From positions 142,471 to 206,470 of the forward strand of contig JAFEDI010000124.1 in the NCBI GenBank assembly GCA_018241725.1: a DNA stretch of 64,000 bases, given 5' to 3'. The number at the start of each line of letters is the position of its first letter. Positions within the stretch are counted from its first letter, which is position 1. Source of the DNA: Pseudomonadota bacterium. Its GTDB lineage: Bacteria; Pseudomonadota; Gammaproteobacteria; Burkholderiales; Rhodocyclaceae. Positions 8,743-16,635 of the stretch are shown here, piece after piece. The notes beneath the pieces were generated by a model that saw only the letters and a list, made by a program, of their open reading frames with translations, had not been told where the DNA came from and did not search any database. A program made the translations under genes and the position numbers.

Positions 8743-9669
8743 TCAGGCCCGGGAAAGGAAAAGTGAGCGGCGCGCCGTCGGCGCACGCAGGGACTGGCGC
8801 AGGGCGCCCGACAGGAGCAGCACGCCGAACAGCGCGGCCAGCCCGCCCGACGCGGAACCCACGGGCTGCACCACGGGTTCGGCCAGCTTCGCCAGATGCT
8901 GCCCGGCGACCGGAGCGGATACGGGCGCCGTGGCGGGCGGTGGCGGGCTGACAGGCGGCGCATCATCCAGCAGACGCCGTGCGCTGGCCCCACGCACCTC
9001 CTGGGCAGGCCGTGGGGGTGCTTTTGGTTGTGCGGCCTCGAACAGCTCCCCCGGCAAAGGCGGCGTCGGGCCCACCGGCACCGGGGGCGGCGGCGTGCCG
9101 GTGCCCCGCGCCTGCCCGTCCCGGTCACCCACGTGGTAGCCGGTGCGCAGGAACTCGATGGCATCCGGATTACCGTCGCGCGCCGCCGCCTCGAACCACT
9201 TGCGCGCCTCCACCTCGTCCTTTGGCACGCCGCGTCCCTCCTGCAAGGCGCTCGCGTAGTGGAGCTTGCCCAAGGTCGCATACGGGGAATCGCCGGCCAG
9301 CGCCGCCCGGTGCATCAGCTCGGCGGCGGCCGGCAGATCCGGTCGCACGCCGCCCGCCCCGTCCTGCAGCATCAAGGCCTTCCAGATCATCGCGCCGATG
9401 TAGCCGGCGGCGATGCACTTGTCGAAGACCTTGCGGGCGTTGTCGTGGTCGCCGCATTTTTCCAGCAGATAGCCCTTGCTGCACACCATCAGGCTGGCCG
9501 GCTGATCCACGATGTATTCAAGGGTCTGGTCGCCGACCACGTGGGCCAGGTCGGTGGGCTCCCCGGTCTGCGGCACCGGCCCACCGCAGAAGCGGTTGTC
9601 CGCAGCCACTGCGGAGGTGGTGAAAAACAGGGCCAGCATGGCGGCCCCGGTCGATCTGCGCATCGGCAT
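8743..9669 (-). CDS. Secreted Sel1-repeat protein with proline-rich region and C-terminal membrane anchor
   Basis: 308 aa. Starts at 9669 or, two codons later, 9663 are both possible; either gives a signal peptide ending ...TSAVAA. Residues about 75-190 contain Sel1/TPR-like helical repeats (YASALQEGRGVPKDEVEARKWFEAAARDGNPDA). A Pro-rich linker (PPPPVPVGPTPP; PPPPATAPVSAPV) leads to SASGGLAALFGVLLLSGAL, one hydrophobic helix followed by an Arg-rich tail, which resembles a sorting signal of the GlyGly-CTERM kind. It is the first gene of an operon with an ExbB-like channel and DUF2149 protein. Function unknown; a periplasmic scaffold or energy-coupled partner is plausible. Confidence 0.7.
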   Translation of the reverse strand: MPMRRSTGAAMLALFFTTSAVAADNRFCGGPVPQTGEPTDLAHVVGDQTLEYIVDQPASLMVCSKGYLLEKCGDHDNARKVFDKCIAAGYIGAMIWKALMLQDGAGGVRPDLPAAAELMHRAALAGDSPYATLGKLHYASALQEGRGVPKDEVEARKWFEAAARDGNPDAIEFLRTGYHVGDRDGQARGTGTPPPPVPVGPTPPLPGELFEAAQPKAPPRPAQEVRGASARRLLDDAPPVSPPPPATAPVSAPVAGQHLAKLAEPVVQPVGSASGGLAALFGVLLLSGALRQSLRAPTARRSLFLSRA

Positions 9670-9764
9670 CCCCGTCGAGTCATGGCGGGAACCCGTGCCC
9701 CGCCTCACTCCGACTCTAGGCCTGGGGACGAACCGGGGCATCGGCATCCTGCCCGGATGCCGGT

Positions 9765-9777
9765 GGGCAAATTGCCC
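9765..9777. promoter_or_regulatory. GGGCAAATTGCCC palindrome (site 1a)
   Basis: Perfect 6+1+6 inverted repeat in the divergent region between the Sel1-repeat operon and the cupin gene. The same 13 bases, with flanking GT before and GA after, recur at 12506-12518. Probably an operator for the nearby NarL-like regulator (inference). Confidence 0.6.
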
Positions 9778-9800
9778 GACCATCAGACCTCATCTGCATC

Positions 9801-9813
9801 GGGAAGATTGCCC
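9801..9813. promoter_or_regulatory. Degenerate copy of the GGGCAAATTGCCC palindrome (site 1b)
   Basis: GGGAAGATTGCCC matches 11 of 13 bases of site 1a; the centres are 36 bases apart. Confidence 0.45.
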
Positions 9814-9906
9814 ACCCTTTTCCGGGCAGGCTGACCTCACGGCGGAGCAACCCGCCAGGGTCTACTGGCAGCGGCCATCCGGCCTCGACAACCAGGAGAC
9901 AAACCC

Positions 9907-10362
9907 ATGCCCCACCACTTTGACGAACGCGTCATCCGCTGGCAGCCCTTCGGCGACTTTCCCCATTTCGTCTATGCGATCCTCCAGGTGGACATGCAGC
10001 AGCGCATCGCCGATGTGCTGTTCAAGTTCGCCGCGGGTCAGCAGATCGTCCTGCACCGCCACAAGGCCCTCAACCACACCTTCGTCGTGCAGGGAGAGCA
10101 TCGCCTTTACGAACTGGACGGCCGCCTGCGGGAAGTACGCCCGACCGGCAGCTACACGGTGTCGCCGCCCAGCGAAACACCGCACCGGGAAGGCGGCGGC
10201 GCCGAAGACTGCATCGTGCTGTTCAGCATGCGCCCGCAGCCCGGCGAGTTGCTGTACGAAATCCTCGACGATTCCGGCGAGACGATCGCCGAACTGAGCC
10301 TGGAAACCCTGCAGGCCCTCTTCGAGGCCGCTGCCGCCGAAGCGGAGGCGGAGACGGCCTGA
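9907..10362 (+). CDS. Cupin-domain protein
   Basis: 151 aa single cupin. The first metal-binding motif HRHKALNHTFVVQGEHRLYELDG and the second around SPPSETPHREGGG supply His/Glu ligands of a ChrR- or acetylacetone-dioxygenase-like cupin. No signal peptide, so cytoplasmic. It is transcribed away from the Sel1-repeat operon across a region with two GGGCAAATTGCCC-like sites, and converges on the two-component genes. A metal-dependent small-molecule sensor or enzyme is likely; I cannot name the substrate. Confidence 0.75.
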   Translation: MPHHFDERVIRWQPFGDFPHFVYAILQVDMQQRIADVLFKFAAGQQIVLHRHKALNHTFVVQGEHRLYELDGRLREVRPTGSYTVSPPSETPHREGGGAEDCIVLFSMRPQPGELLYEILDDSGETIAELSLETLQALFEAAAAEAEAETA

Positions 10363-10365
10363 GCC

Positions 10366-11001
10366 TCAGATCAGCCCGAGACGCAGCGCCAGCCGGGTCA
10401 GTTCGATATCGCTGCGCACGCCGAGCTTGCTCTTGATCTGGTAGTGACAGTTCTGCACCGTTTTCGAGGAGATCGACAAACGCTCTCCGATCTCCTCGGC
10501 ACTGCAGCCGTCGAGGAGCAGTCGCAGGATCTCGAACTCCCGCGGAGCCAGCTCGGCGAGCGGCTCCCGCGGGCGGTCGACGAGCGCCAGGGCCAGCTCC
10601 GGGGCGATGTCAGGGCTGATTACCTGACGCCGTGCGGCCACCGTGTAAACCGCCTCCACCAGCACCGTCGGCGGGCTGCTCTTGGTTACGTAGCCAAGGG
10701 CGCCGGCACGCAGCGCCTGGGTCGCGAACAAGGGCTCCCGGTGCATGGTGAAGACCAGGATGCGCACGCGGTCGTCACGCTGCACGAGGCGTCGGATCAG
10801 CTCCACGCCGCCCATGTCGGGCAAACCCAGATCGAGGACCAGCACGTCGGGCTCAAGCGCCCGGAACTGTTCCAGCGCGTCGCGGGCCGTGCCCGCCTCG
10901 CCGACGATGCGCAGATCCGGCCGCATCTCGAGCAGACGGCGATAGCCTTCGCGCACGATGGCATGGTCATCCACCAGCAGCAGGCGAGTGATGTCAGACA
11001 T
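10366..11001 (-). CDS. NarL/FixJ-family response regulator
   Basis: 211 aa. Receiver domain with acidic pocket Asp11-Asp12, phospho-acceptor Asp57 (VLVLDLGLP) and Lys in YVTKSS; C-terminal LuxR-type helix-turn-helix LAPREFEILRLLLDGCSAEEIGERLSISSKTVQNCHYQIKSKL. It starts 3 bases after the kinase stop, so kinase and regulator are one transcript. The best candidate for the factor that binds the four GGGCAAATTGCCC-like sites in the neighbouring intergenic regions, since NarL-type dimers bind inverted repeats. Confidence 0.92.
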   Translation of the reverse strand: MSDITRLLLVDDHAIVREGYRRLLEMRPDLRIVGEAGTARDALEQFRALEPDVLVLDLGLPDMGGVELIRRLVQRDDRVRILVFTMHREPLFATQALRAGALGYVTKSSPPTVLVEAVYTVAARRQVISPDIAPELALALVDRPREPLAELAPREFEILRLLLDGCSAEEIGERLSISSKTVQNCHYQIKSKLGVRSDIELTRLALRLGLI

Positions 11002-11004
11002 GGG

Positions 11005-12405
11005 CTACCCTTCCTCGTGGCAGGCATCGGGCGGAAAGATCGCACTCACCCGCATGCCCCGCGGCGCGACCGGCTCCAGCGCGAAGCGCCCGCCGAGGGC
11101 TTCAACCCGCTCGTGCATGCCCAGCACCCCGAGGCCACTGCCGGCCGTATCGCCCTCGCGCGGCGCGCCGTCATCCTCAACCCACAGGCGGCAGCCAGCC
11201 GCGTCCAGCTGCAGGCGCACCGCCACCTTTTCCGGATCGCCGTGGCGCAATGCATTGGTGAGGCTCTCCTGCACGATACGATATAGGCTGACCGTGAGGC
11301 CGTCGGGCAGATCGTCCACTGCCCCGTCAATGTCCAGCGTGAAAGCGCAGTCAGGCCGCCGACGGCGCCAGCCTGCCAGCAACTGCTCAAGCGCCGCCTG
11401 CAGACCGAACTCCTCCAGCCCCACGGGCCGCAGCTGGTGCAGGATGCCCTGCAGGCTCTCCATCATGTGGCCGGTGACCGATGCGATAGCCTGGGCGGCA
11501 GGCAGCAGATCCGGACGGGAGTTCTCCACCGCGGCGCTGACATAGGCGGCCTCGGCGCCGATGGAGGCCAGGCACTGGCCGAACTCGTCATGGAGCTCCC
11601 GCGCCAGGTGGCGGCGCTCCTCTTCCCGCACCGTCAGCAGACGCAGGGCCAGCTGACGCTGGCCGGCCAGGGTCTGCTGCAGGCGTGCCACCAGGTGATC
11701 GAAGCCGCTGGCGATAAGGCGCAGCTCCACCAGCCGCGGGCGCGGCATGCGCGCCGCCAGGTCACCGGCCTGCAGACGCCCGAGCACTGCCAGGATCTCC
11801 TGCGCCGGCCCCAGCGCACGGCGTACCGGCAGGTAGACCAGCAGGTTCAGCACCAGGATGCCGATGGTCATGCCCAGCACGGTGCGGATCTGGTCCCACA
11901 CCGCGTTTGCCTCGCTATCCAGGTTGGGGGTGACGACGAACTCGCCTACCTTCACGCCCGGATACTGGCCGATCACCCCACGGAACGCGATGTCCGGCCC
12001 GGTCAAGGCTGCCAGCAAGCCGCGCAGCAGGATCGGCGCCTCCGCCCCGTCGCCGAAGCAGCGGTGCACCACCGGCCGCTTGTAGATGTCCTCCACTGCC
12101 ACGCAGATACCCAGCAGCGGCCCGATGCCGTCGAGGGACGAGAGGTCCAGGCCGTCCAGGCTACGCCGGAATACATCCCGCGGCTGCGCCGCCTCGCTGG
12201 CCAGCAGGCGCTCCACGGCACCACCCGCCCGCTCGATATGGGCCCGCATGCGCGCCTCGGCCCGCTGCAGCACCACCGCGCTGGCCAGCAGCCCGATCAC
12301 CACCGCGAACAGACTGACCCGCAGCAACAGCGTGCGCTTCAGGTCCACGCTGTGCTCATGCCCCTCGTCCATCGCCACGGCCGGACGGCCCATATACGTC
12401 TCCAT
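11005..12405 (-). CDS. NarX/DegS-type sensor histidine kinase
   Basis: 466 aa. Two transmembrane segments (about 26-45 and 175-192) enclose a periplasmic sensor region of ~130 residues; then a HAMP domain, a HisKA_3 dimerisation domain with the phospho-accepting His272 in [11 protein letters not shown], and a HATPase domain with NALRHG and [13 protein letters not shown]. The start ATG is preceded by GAGGGGAAGG. The stimulus is unknown. The promoter region, shared with divergent selO, contains two palindromes like those before the cupin gene, suggesting autoregulation. Confidence 0.9.
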   Translation of the reverse strand: METYMGRPAVAMDEGHEHSVDLKRTLLLRVSLFAVVIGLLASAVVLQRAEARMRAHIERAGGAVERLLASEAAQPRDVFRRSLDGLDLSSLDGIGPLLGICVAVEDIYKRPVVHRCFGDGAEAPILLRGLLAALTGPDIAFRGVIGQYPGVKVGEFVVTPNLDSEANAVWDQIRTVLGMTIGILVLNLLVYLPVRRALGPAQEILAVLGRLQAGDLAARMPRPRLVELRLIASGFDHLVARLQQTLAGQRQLALRLLTVREEERRHLARELHDEFGQCLASIGAEAAYVSAAVENSRPDLLPAAQAIASVTGHMMESLQGILHQLRPVGLEEFGLQAALEQLLAGWRRRRPDCAFTLDIDGAVDDLPDGLTVSLYRIVQESLTNALRHGDPEKVAVRLQLDAAGCRLWVEDDGAPREGDTAGSGLGVLGMHERVEALGGRFALEPVAPRGMRVSAIFPPDACHEEG

Positions 12406-12482
12406 CCTTCCCCTCAGGCCTGCGCAGCCATACCATAGTGAAACAGTCGGATTTTATAAAACACGTGGCCCGAGCCGCGGTC

Positions 12483-12495
12483 CCGCAGATTACCC
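12483..12495. promoter_or_regulatory. Degenerate GGGCAAATTGCCC-like site (site 2a)
   Basis: CCGCAGATTACCC followed by GA matches 9 of 13 core bases of the palindrome and lies 23 bases (centre to centre) from a perfect copy. Confidence 0.35.
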
Positions 12496-12505
12496 GAACC
12501 CCCGT

Positions 12506-12518
12506 GGGCAAATTGCCC
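12506..12518. promoter_or_regulatory. GGGCAAATTGCCC palindrome (site 2b)
   Basis: Perfect copy in the divergent kinase/selO promoter region, identical to 9765-9777 and with the same flanking GT and GA. It ends 11 bases before the selO ATG. Confidence 0.6.
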
Positions 12519-12529
12519 GAACAGAGACC

Positions 12530-14026
12530 ATGCACACCCTCGAGACCCTGCCCTTCGACAACGCCTTCGCGCGGCTGCCCGCCGCCTTCTACACACGCCT
12601 GCCGCCGCAGCCGCTGCCCGATCCCTATCTGGTCGCCGCAAGCCCGTCCGCGGCCACACTGATCGGCCTCTCGGAGGGCGAACTGGCACGCCCCGAGTTC
12701 GCCGAGTTCTTCGCCGGCAACCGCCTGCTGCCTGGCAGTGAGCCCCTCGCCGCGGTGTATTCCGGCCACCAGTTCGGCGTATGGGCCGGCCAGCTCGGCG
12801 ACGGCCGCGCCCACCTGCTCGGCGAAGTGGCCATTGGCCTGACAGACACCGCCAGCGGCTGGGAGATCCAGCTCAAGGGCGCCGGCCAGACGCCCTACTC
12901 CCGCTTCGCCGACGGACGCGCAGTGCTGCGTTCGAGCATCCGCGAGTTCCTCTGTTCGGAGGCCATGGCCGGCCTCGGCATCCCCACCACGCGCGCGCTG
13001 GCGGTGGTCGGCTCGAACGCGCCGGTGCGCCGGGAAAGCATCGAAACCGCCGCCGTGGTGACGCGGCTGGCGCCGAGCTTCATCCGCTTCGGCTCCTTCG
13101 AGCACTGGGCCGCCAACCGCAAACTGGACGAACTGCGCCAGCTCGCCGACTACGTGATCGACCGCTTCCGCCCCGAATGCCGGGACGCCGCCAATCCCTA
13201 CGAAGCCCTGCTGCGCGACGTCGGCCGGCGCACCGGCGAGCTGATCGCCCGCTGGCAGACGGTGGGCTTCATGCACGGAGTGATGAACACCGACAACATG
13301 TCCATCCTCGGCCTGACCCTCGACTACGGCCCCTTCGGCTTCATGGACGCCTTCGACGCCAACCACATCTGCAACCATTCCGACGATCACGGCCGCTACA
13401 GCTACAAGGCGCAGCCGCAGATCGGCCACTGGAACCTCTACGCCCTCGGCCGCGCGCTGGCCCCACTGATCGGCGAGGCCGCCGCAGTGCAGGCCGCCAT
13501 CGAGGAGAGCTACACACCGGTGTTCGAGCAGCAGTTCTTCGCGCAGTTCGGCGCCAAGCTGGGCTTCGCCGAAATCCGCCCGGGCGACGAAGACTTCATC
13601 GGCGACACCTTCCAGCTGCTCCAGCAGCAGCACCCGGATTTCACGCTGTTCTTCCGCAATCTGGGCCGCCTGCCGGCTCAGGTGGACGAAGCCGGGCGGG
13701 CCGCCGCCGACGCGCCGCTGCGTGACCTGCTGATCGATAGGGATGCCGGCGACGCGTGGATCGCCCAATGGCGGGCGCGCATCGCCGCCGACGGACGCCC
13801 CGACGCCGAACGCCAGGCCGCCATGGACGCCGTCAATCCCAAGTACGTGCTGCGCAACTGGATCGCCGAAGGGGCGATCCGTGCCGCGCAGGCCGGCGAT
13901 TTCAGCGAAGTGCGCAGCGTACTGGCCTGCCTGTCGCGCCCCTTCGACGCTCAGCCGGAATACGAACGTTTCGCCGCGCCGCCGCCGGACTGGGCGGAAG
14001 GTCTGGCGGTGAGCTGTTCGAGCTGA
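12530..14026 (+). CDS. selO: Protein adenylyltransferase SelO (YdiU/UPF0061)
   Basis: 498 aa, normal length for the family. Conserved blocks are all present: [49 protein letters not shown] and [25 protein letters not shown]. SelO is a pseudokinase that transfers AMP to protein Ser/Thr/Tyr and is linked to redox stress responses. Many family members end in a Cys or selenocysteine motif; here the tail is AVSCSS, with Cys third from the end. It is divergent from the NarX-like kinase gene, and an operator-like palindrome ends 11 bases before its start, so it may belong to that regulon. Confidence 0.93.
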   Translation: MHTLETLPFDNAFARLPAAFYTRLPPQPLPDPYLVAASPSAATLIGLSEGELARPEFAEFFAGNRLLPGSEPLAAVYSGHQFGVWAGQLGDGRAHLLGEVAIGLTDTASGWEIQLKGAGQTPYSRFADGRAVLRSSIREFLCSEAMAGLGIPTTRALAVVGSNAPVRRESIETAAVVTRLAPSFIRFGSFEHWAANRKLDELRQLADYVIDRFRPECRDAANPYEALLRDVGRRTGELIARWQTVGFMHGVMNTDNMSILGLTLDYGPFGFMDAFDANHICNHSDDHGRYSYKAQPQIGHWNLYALGRALAPLIGEAAAVQAAIEESYTPVFEQQFFAQFGAKLGFAEIRPGDEDFIGDTFQLLQQQHPDFTLFFRNLGRLPAQVDEAGRAAADAPLRDLLIDRDAGDAWIAQWRARIAADGRPDAERQAAMDAVNPKYVLRNWIAEGAIRAAQAGDFSEVRSVLACLSRPFDAQPEYERFAAPPPDWAEGLAVSCSS

Positions 14027-14032
14027 CCCCGA

Positions 14033-14527
14033 TCAGACCGGGAAGACCCAGCCGCCGTGGCTGCCCGCCACGGCGCCGAGCACCACGATCAAGCTCACGC
14101 TCAGGAGCACCACGTGCACGCGCTGGATGCGTGCCATCGTGCCCAGCGGGTCGCGCCGGGCACTTGCCCGGAAAGCCTTGTGCAGCACGAAGGGTTCGAG
14201 GATGAAGAGCATCGCCGCGAACAGGGTCCACACGATCACCATGCCGTGCATCCACCACCAATTGGCCGGGTCGGCAAAGCGCGAACCGACACCCAGCCGC
14301 CATACCAGCCAGGCCCCCGACGCACCGGCCAGCAGCACGCTCCAGCGGGCGATCCCGGCGAAACGGTGCTCCAGCCGCTCGAACAGTTCGAGCTGGGCCT
14401 GCGGCTCGGCCAGAGCCCGGCAGGCTGGCAGCAGCACCAGCGTCACAAAGGCCACACCGCCGATCCACAGTAGTACCGCCAGCACGTGCAGCGCACGGGC
14501 GATGGCGAAATCGTTGAAGCCACTCAC
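14033..14527 (-). CDS. CopD-like integral membrane protein
   Basis: 164 aa with four membrane helices. Helix one contains HVLAVLLWIGGVAFVTLVLLPA, helix two/three WWWMHGMVIVWTLFAAMLFILEPFVLHKAF and helix four RVHVVLLSVSLIVVLGAVAG; the placement of His residues resembles CopD/YebZ-type proteins that may bind haem or copper. Its ATG overlaps the stop of the ferredoxin-type gene (ATGA). As last gene of a compact membrane operon it may take part in electron transfer or cytochrome assembly. No specific function can be assigned. Confidence 0.65.
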   Translation of the reverse strand: MSGFNDFAIARALHVLAVLLWIGGVAFVTLVLLPACRALAEPQAQLELFERLEHRFAGIARWSVLLAGASGAWLVWRLGVGSRFADPANWWWMHGMVIVWTLFAAMLFILEPFVLHKAFRASARRDPLGTMARIQRVHVVLLSVSLIVVLGAVAGSHGGWVFPV

Positions 14528-15516
14528 AGGTTCTTCCTTTCCGGTTTCGGCGCGCTGAAGGCCGCCTCGTTATGCCGTGCCGCCTCGCCGCTGACCCATT
14601 GCAGCAAGGGGCCGCGGGGGTTGTCGCGCTGGGTCGTCTCACAAGCGCTGACGCACTGGGCGCACTGGGTGCAGGTGAACATCGCGCGCTTGATGTTGCG
14701 CGGCTTCAGGCGCATCGGGCAGACATGGTCGCAGGCGCTGTAGCAGCTCGCGCAGTCGGCGGCCCGCTCGCGCTCGAAGCCGACCACCATCGCCGCCTTG
14801 TTGCCCATCCAGGCCAGGCTCTGGAACAGGCCGACCGCGCAGGCATAGCGGCAGAACAGATGGCGCGCGAACAGGAACTCCGCCGACAGTACCAGCGTGC
14901 CGGCGGTGATGAAGATGAATTCGTTGCGGCTCGGCGCCAGTACCAGCAAGTGTCCGTACACCTGGAAAGGCGGCAGCAGGTAGGTGAGCAGTACCACCGC
15001 CCACACGAAGGCGAAGCCCACCGCCAGCGGCACGGTCACCAGCCACCACAGGCGGTCGTAGCGGACCGGCGTGCCGTCTGGTTCCCACGGGGGCAGCTCA
15101 CGAGCCTCCCACACGCTGGGGCGACCGATGGCGCGGCGCATGAAGCCATTGATGGTTTCCACCACCGAGAAATGCGGACACAACCAGCCGCAGTACAGCC
15201 GCCCCCAGCGCCAGGCCACGCCGATCAGCACAGCACCGACAGCGAGGATCGGCAGCAACACCCGCCCGATGACCCGCAGCACCACCCCCAGCGCATCGAC
15301 GTGGCCAGCCGAGAAATCTTCCAGGCCGGCGTGCCACTCAAAGCCAAAGAGCCAGGCGTGCCCCGCCACCAGGTCATAGCGCAGCAGATTGAACACCGGA
15401 GCCAGCACGAACAGCACGAAGAAGCCGCCTTGGGCCCAGCGCCGCAGACGCTGTCGGCCTCCGTCTGGCCGCACCGTGCTGACCGGGTGGATCGGGATCA
15501 CACGAGGCGTTGCCAT
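14524..15516 (-). CDS. NapH/CcoG-like membrane polyferredoxin
   Basis: 330 aa. Five or so membrane helices carry the NapH/CcoG motifs YCGWLCPHFSVVETIN and FCRYACAVGLFQ, and the C-terminal part holds two cluster-binding stretches: C-x2-C-x3-C-x3-CP (CASCYSACDHVCP) and C-x2-C-x2-C-x3-C (CTQCAQCVSAC). The start ATG at 15516 overlaps the previous stop by one base. It should move electrons across or along the inner membrane. No ccoNOQP or nap genes lie next to it, so partner complex is unknown; CcoG-like copper-reductase activity is one possibility. Confidence 0.85.
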   Translation of the reverse strand: MATPRVIPIHPVSTVRPDGGRQRLRRWAQGGFFVLFVLAPVFNLLRYDLVAGHAWLFGFEWHAGLEDFSAGHVDALGVVLRVIGRVLLPILAVGAVLIGVAWRWGRLYCGWLCPHFSVVETINGFMRRAIGRPSVWEARELPPWEPDGTPVRYDRLWWLVTVPLAVGFAFVWAVVLLTYLLPPFQVYGHLLVLAPSRNEFIFITAGTLVLSAEFLFARHLFCRYACAVGLFQSLAWMGNKAAMVVGFERERAADCASCYSACDHVCPMRLKPRNIKRAMFTCTQCAQCVSACETTQRDNPRGPLLQWVSGEAARHNEAAFSAPKPERKNL

Positions 15517-15905
15517 CAACGGGGGCCGATCAGGGGAAAACGGAAGGGTTTGCCCGCCAGCGCCTTGGCGAGGCCAATGGCCCCACAGAAGATCAGCGTG
15601 GAATGGCAGGTCGTGAAATAGAGGATCACGATCACCCAGGTGGCCGGCGAACCGTAGCCGCCGGCGAGGATGATCGCCCCGTTGGCGACCACCAGCAGCA
15701 CGCCGGCCCACAGGCTGGCGGCCACGGTCTGGCTCAGGTGCCCACGGGCCAGCTCGGGCGCCCGCCGATGCTCACGGAACCACAGCGCCAGCAGCGCGAT
15801 GAAAGCAATGCCCGGCACGATCATCAGATTGGCCAGGTACAGAGCCTCTGCCGCGACGGCGATCTCGCGGCCTGGGATATTGAAGTCGAGCTCGGAACTG
15901 GCCAT
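15516..15905 (-). CDS. Small integral membrane protein of the polyferredoxin operon
   Basis: 129 aa with three hydrophobic segments: ALYLANLMIVPGIAFIALLALWF, TVAASLWAGVLLVVANGAIILAGG and TWVIVILYFTTCHSTLIFCGAIGLAKAL. I do not recognise a named domain. It overlaps the start of the NapH/CcoG-like gene by one base and is therefore translationally coupled to it, which suggests a subunit or assembly partner. His residues in the third segment (CHST) could bind haem, unproven. Confidence 0.65.
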   Translation of the reverse strand: MASSELDFNIPGREIAVAAEALYLANLMIVPGIAFIALLALWFREHRRAPELARGHLSQTVAASLWAGVLLVVANGAIILAGGYGSPATWVIVILYFTTCHSTLIFCGAIGLAKALAGKPFRFPLIGPR

Positions 15906-15942
15906 GGCATCCTCAGCTTAGCCATCCCCTGCCGCCGCGTAC

Positions 15943-15956
15943 TTGATGCGGCGCAA
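15943..15956. promoter_or_regulatory. Possible FNR/Anr-type site
   Basis: TTGATGCGGCGCAA matches TTGAT-N4-ATCAA at 8 of 10 defined bases and lies 38 bases before the start of the polyferredoxin operon. Confidence 0.35.
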
Positions 15957-15973
15957 GTGCGGTTGCGCCCGCC

Positions 15974-16483
15974 TCAGATCACCTCGAGCAGCAGGCGGCG
16001 CAGTTGTTCGGCCTCCCGCCGGCCGTCGCGGGAGCTGACGATGGCGTAATACCACTCATCGAACAGCTCGCGCAGTGCGGCCGGACTGGCGGCCGCGTCG
16101 ATACGGTTCTGCAGCGAACTGGTCCCCACCGCGCCAATGAAGGTATTGAGGGTGTTGACCATGAAGTTGCGGGCTTTTCTGAAACGCTGCGGGTCATCCC
16201 CCGGGGGATGCAGGCGAAAGGCCGTCAGTGGAGGTTGCTGTGGTGGCGGGGCCTGGCGCACGCCGTCCGGCCCGATGGCCTCCACCATCCCGATGTAGCC
16301 CTCTTCCTCGAGCATGCCGAGGGTGTGCTCCAGATCGTCCGACTGCAGCAGGCCGCGCAGGTCCTCGACCGTACGCTTCCCATCCACGAAGATCAGCAGA
16401 CGACGCACCCGTGGGCTGAAGCCGGCAGCCCGGCGCTCGATCTCCTCGTACCCCTTCAGGGTCTTGGCAAAAATGACGCTCAT
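15974..16483 (-). CDS. Conserved hypothetical protein
   Basis: 169 aa, start chosen at 16483 for its GGAGGAG site. The N-terminal half (MSVIFAKTLKGYEEIERRAAGFSPRVRRLLIFVDGKRTVEDLRGLL) looks like a winged-helix-type fold; a Pro/Gln linker leads to a helical C-terminal half (FMVNTLNTFIGAVGTSSLQNRIDAAAS...FDEWYYAIVSSRDGRREAEQL). Soluble, no signal peptide. I have a sense that this architecture is widespread in betaproteobacteria, but I cannot name a function. It lies 68 bases upstream of the polyferredoxin operon on the same strand. Confidence 0.7.
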   Translation of the reverse strand: MSVIFAKTLKGYEEIERRAAGFSPRVRRLLIFVDGKRTVEDLRGLLQSDDLEHTLGMLEEEGYIGMVEAIGPDGVRQAPPPQQPPLTAFRLHPPGDDPQRFRKARNFMVNTLNTFIGAVGTSSLQNRIDAAASPAALRELFDEWYYAIVSSRDGRREAEQLRRLLLEVI

Positions 16484-16635
16484 CCCTATCTCCTCCACAT
16501 GGCCCGCGTATCCCGGGCCTTCATGTCCGATCCGCGCAGCATTGTAACGACATTGGAATGAGCCGGGCAGCCGGCCCTCACCGGGGACGTCCGCCGAGAG
16601 CCGGAATATGCGGGGCATACGCCGGACATACGCGG

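Noticed and set aside
12403-12529. Possible FNR or NarL heptamer sites in the kinase/selO intergenic region
   Set aside because: No TTGAT-N4-ATCAA or TACYYMT match; the GGGCAAATTGCCC palindrome explains the symmetry better.
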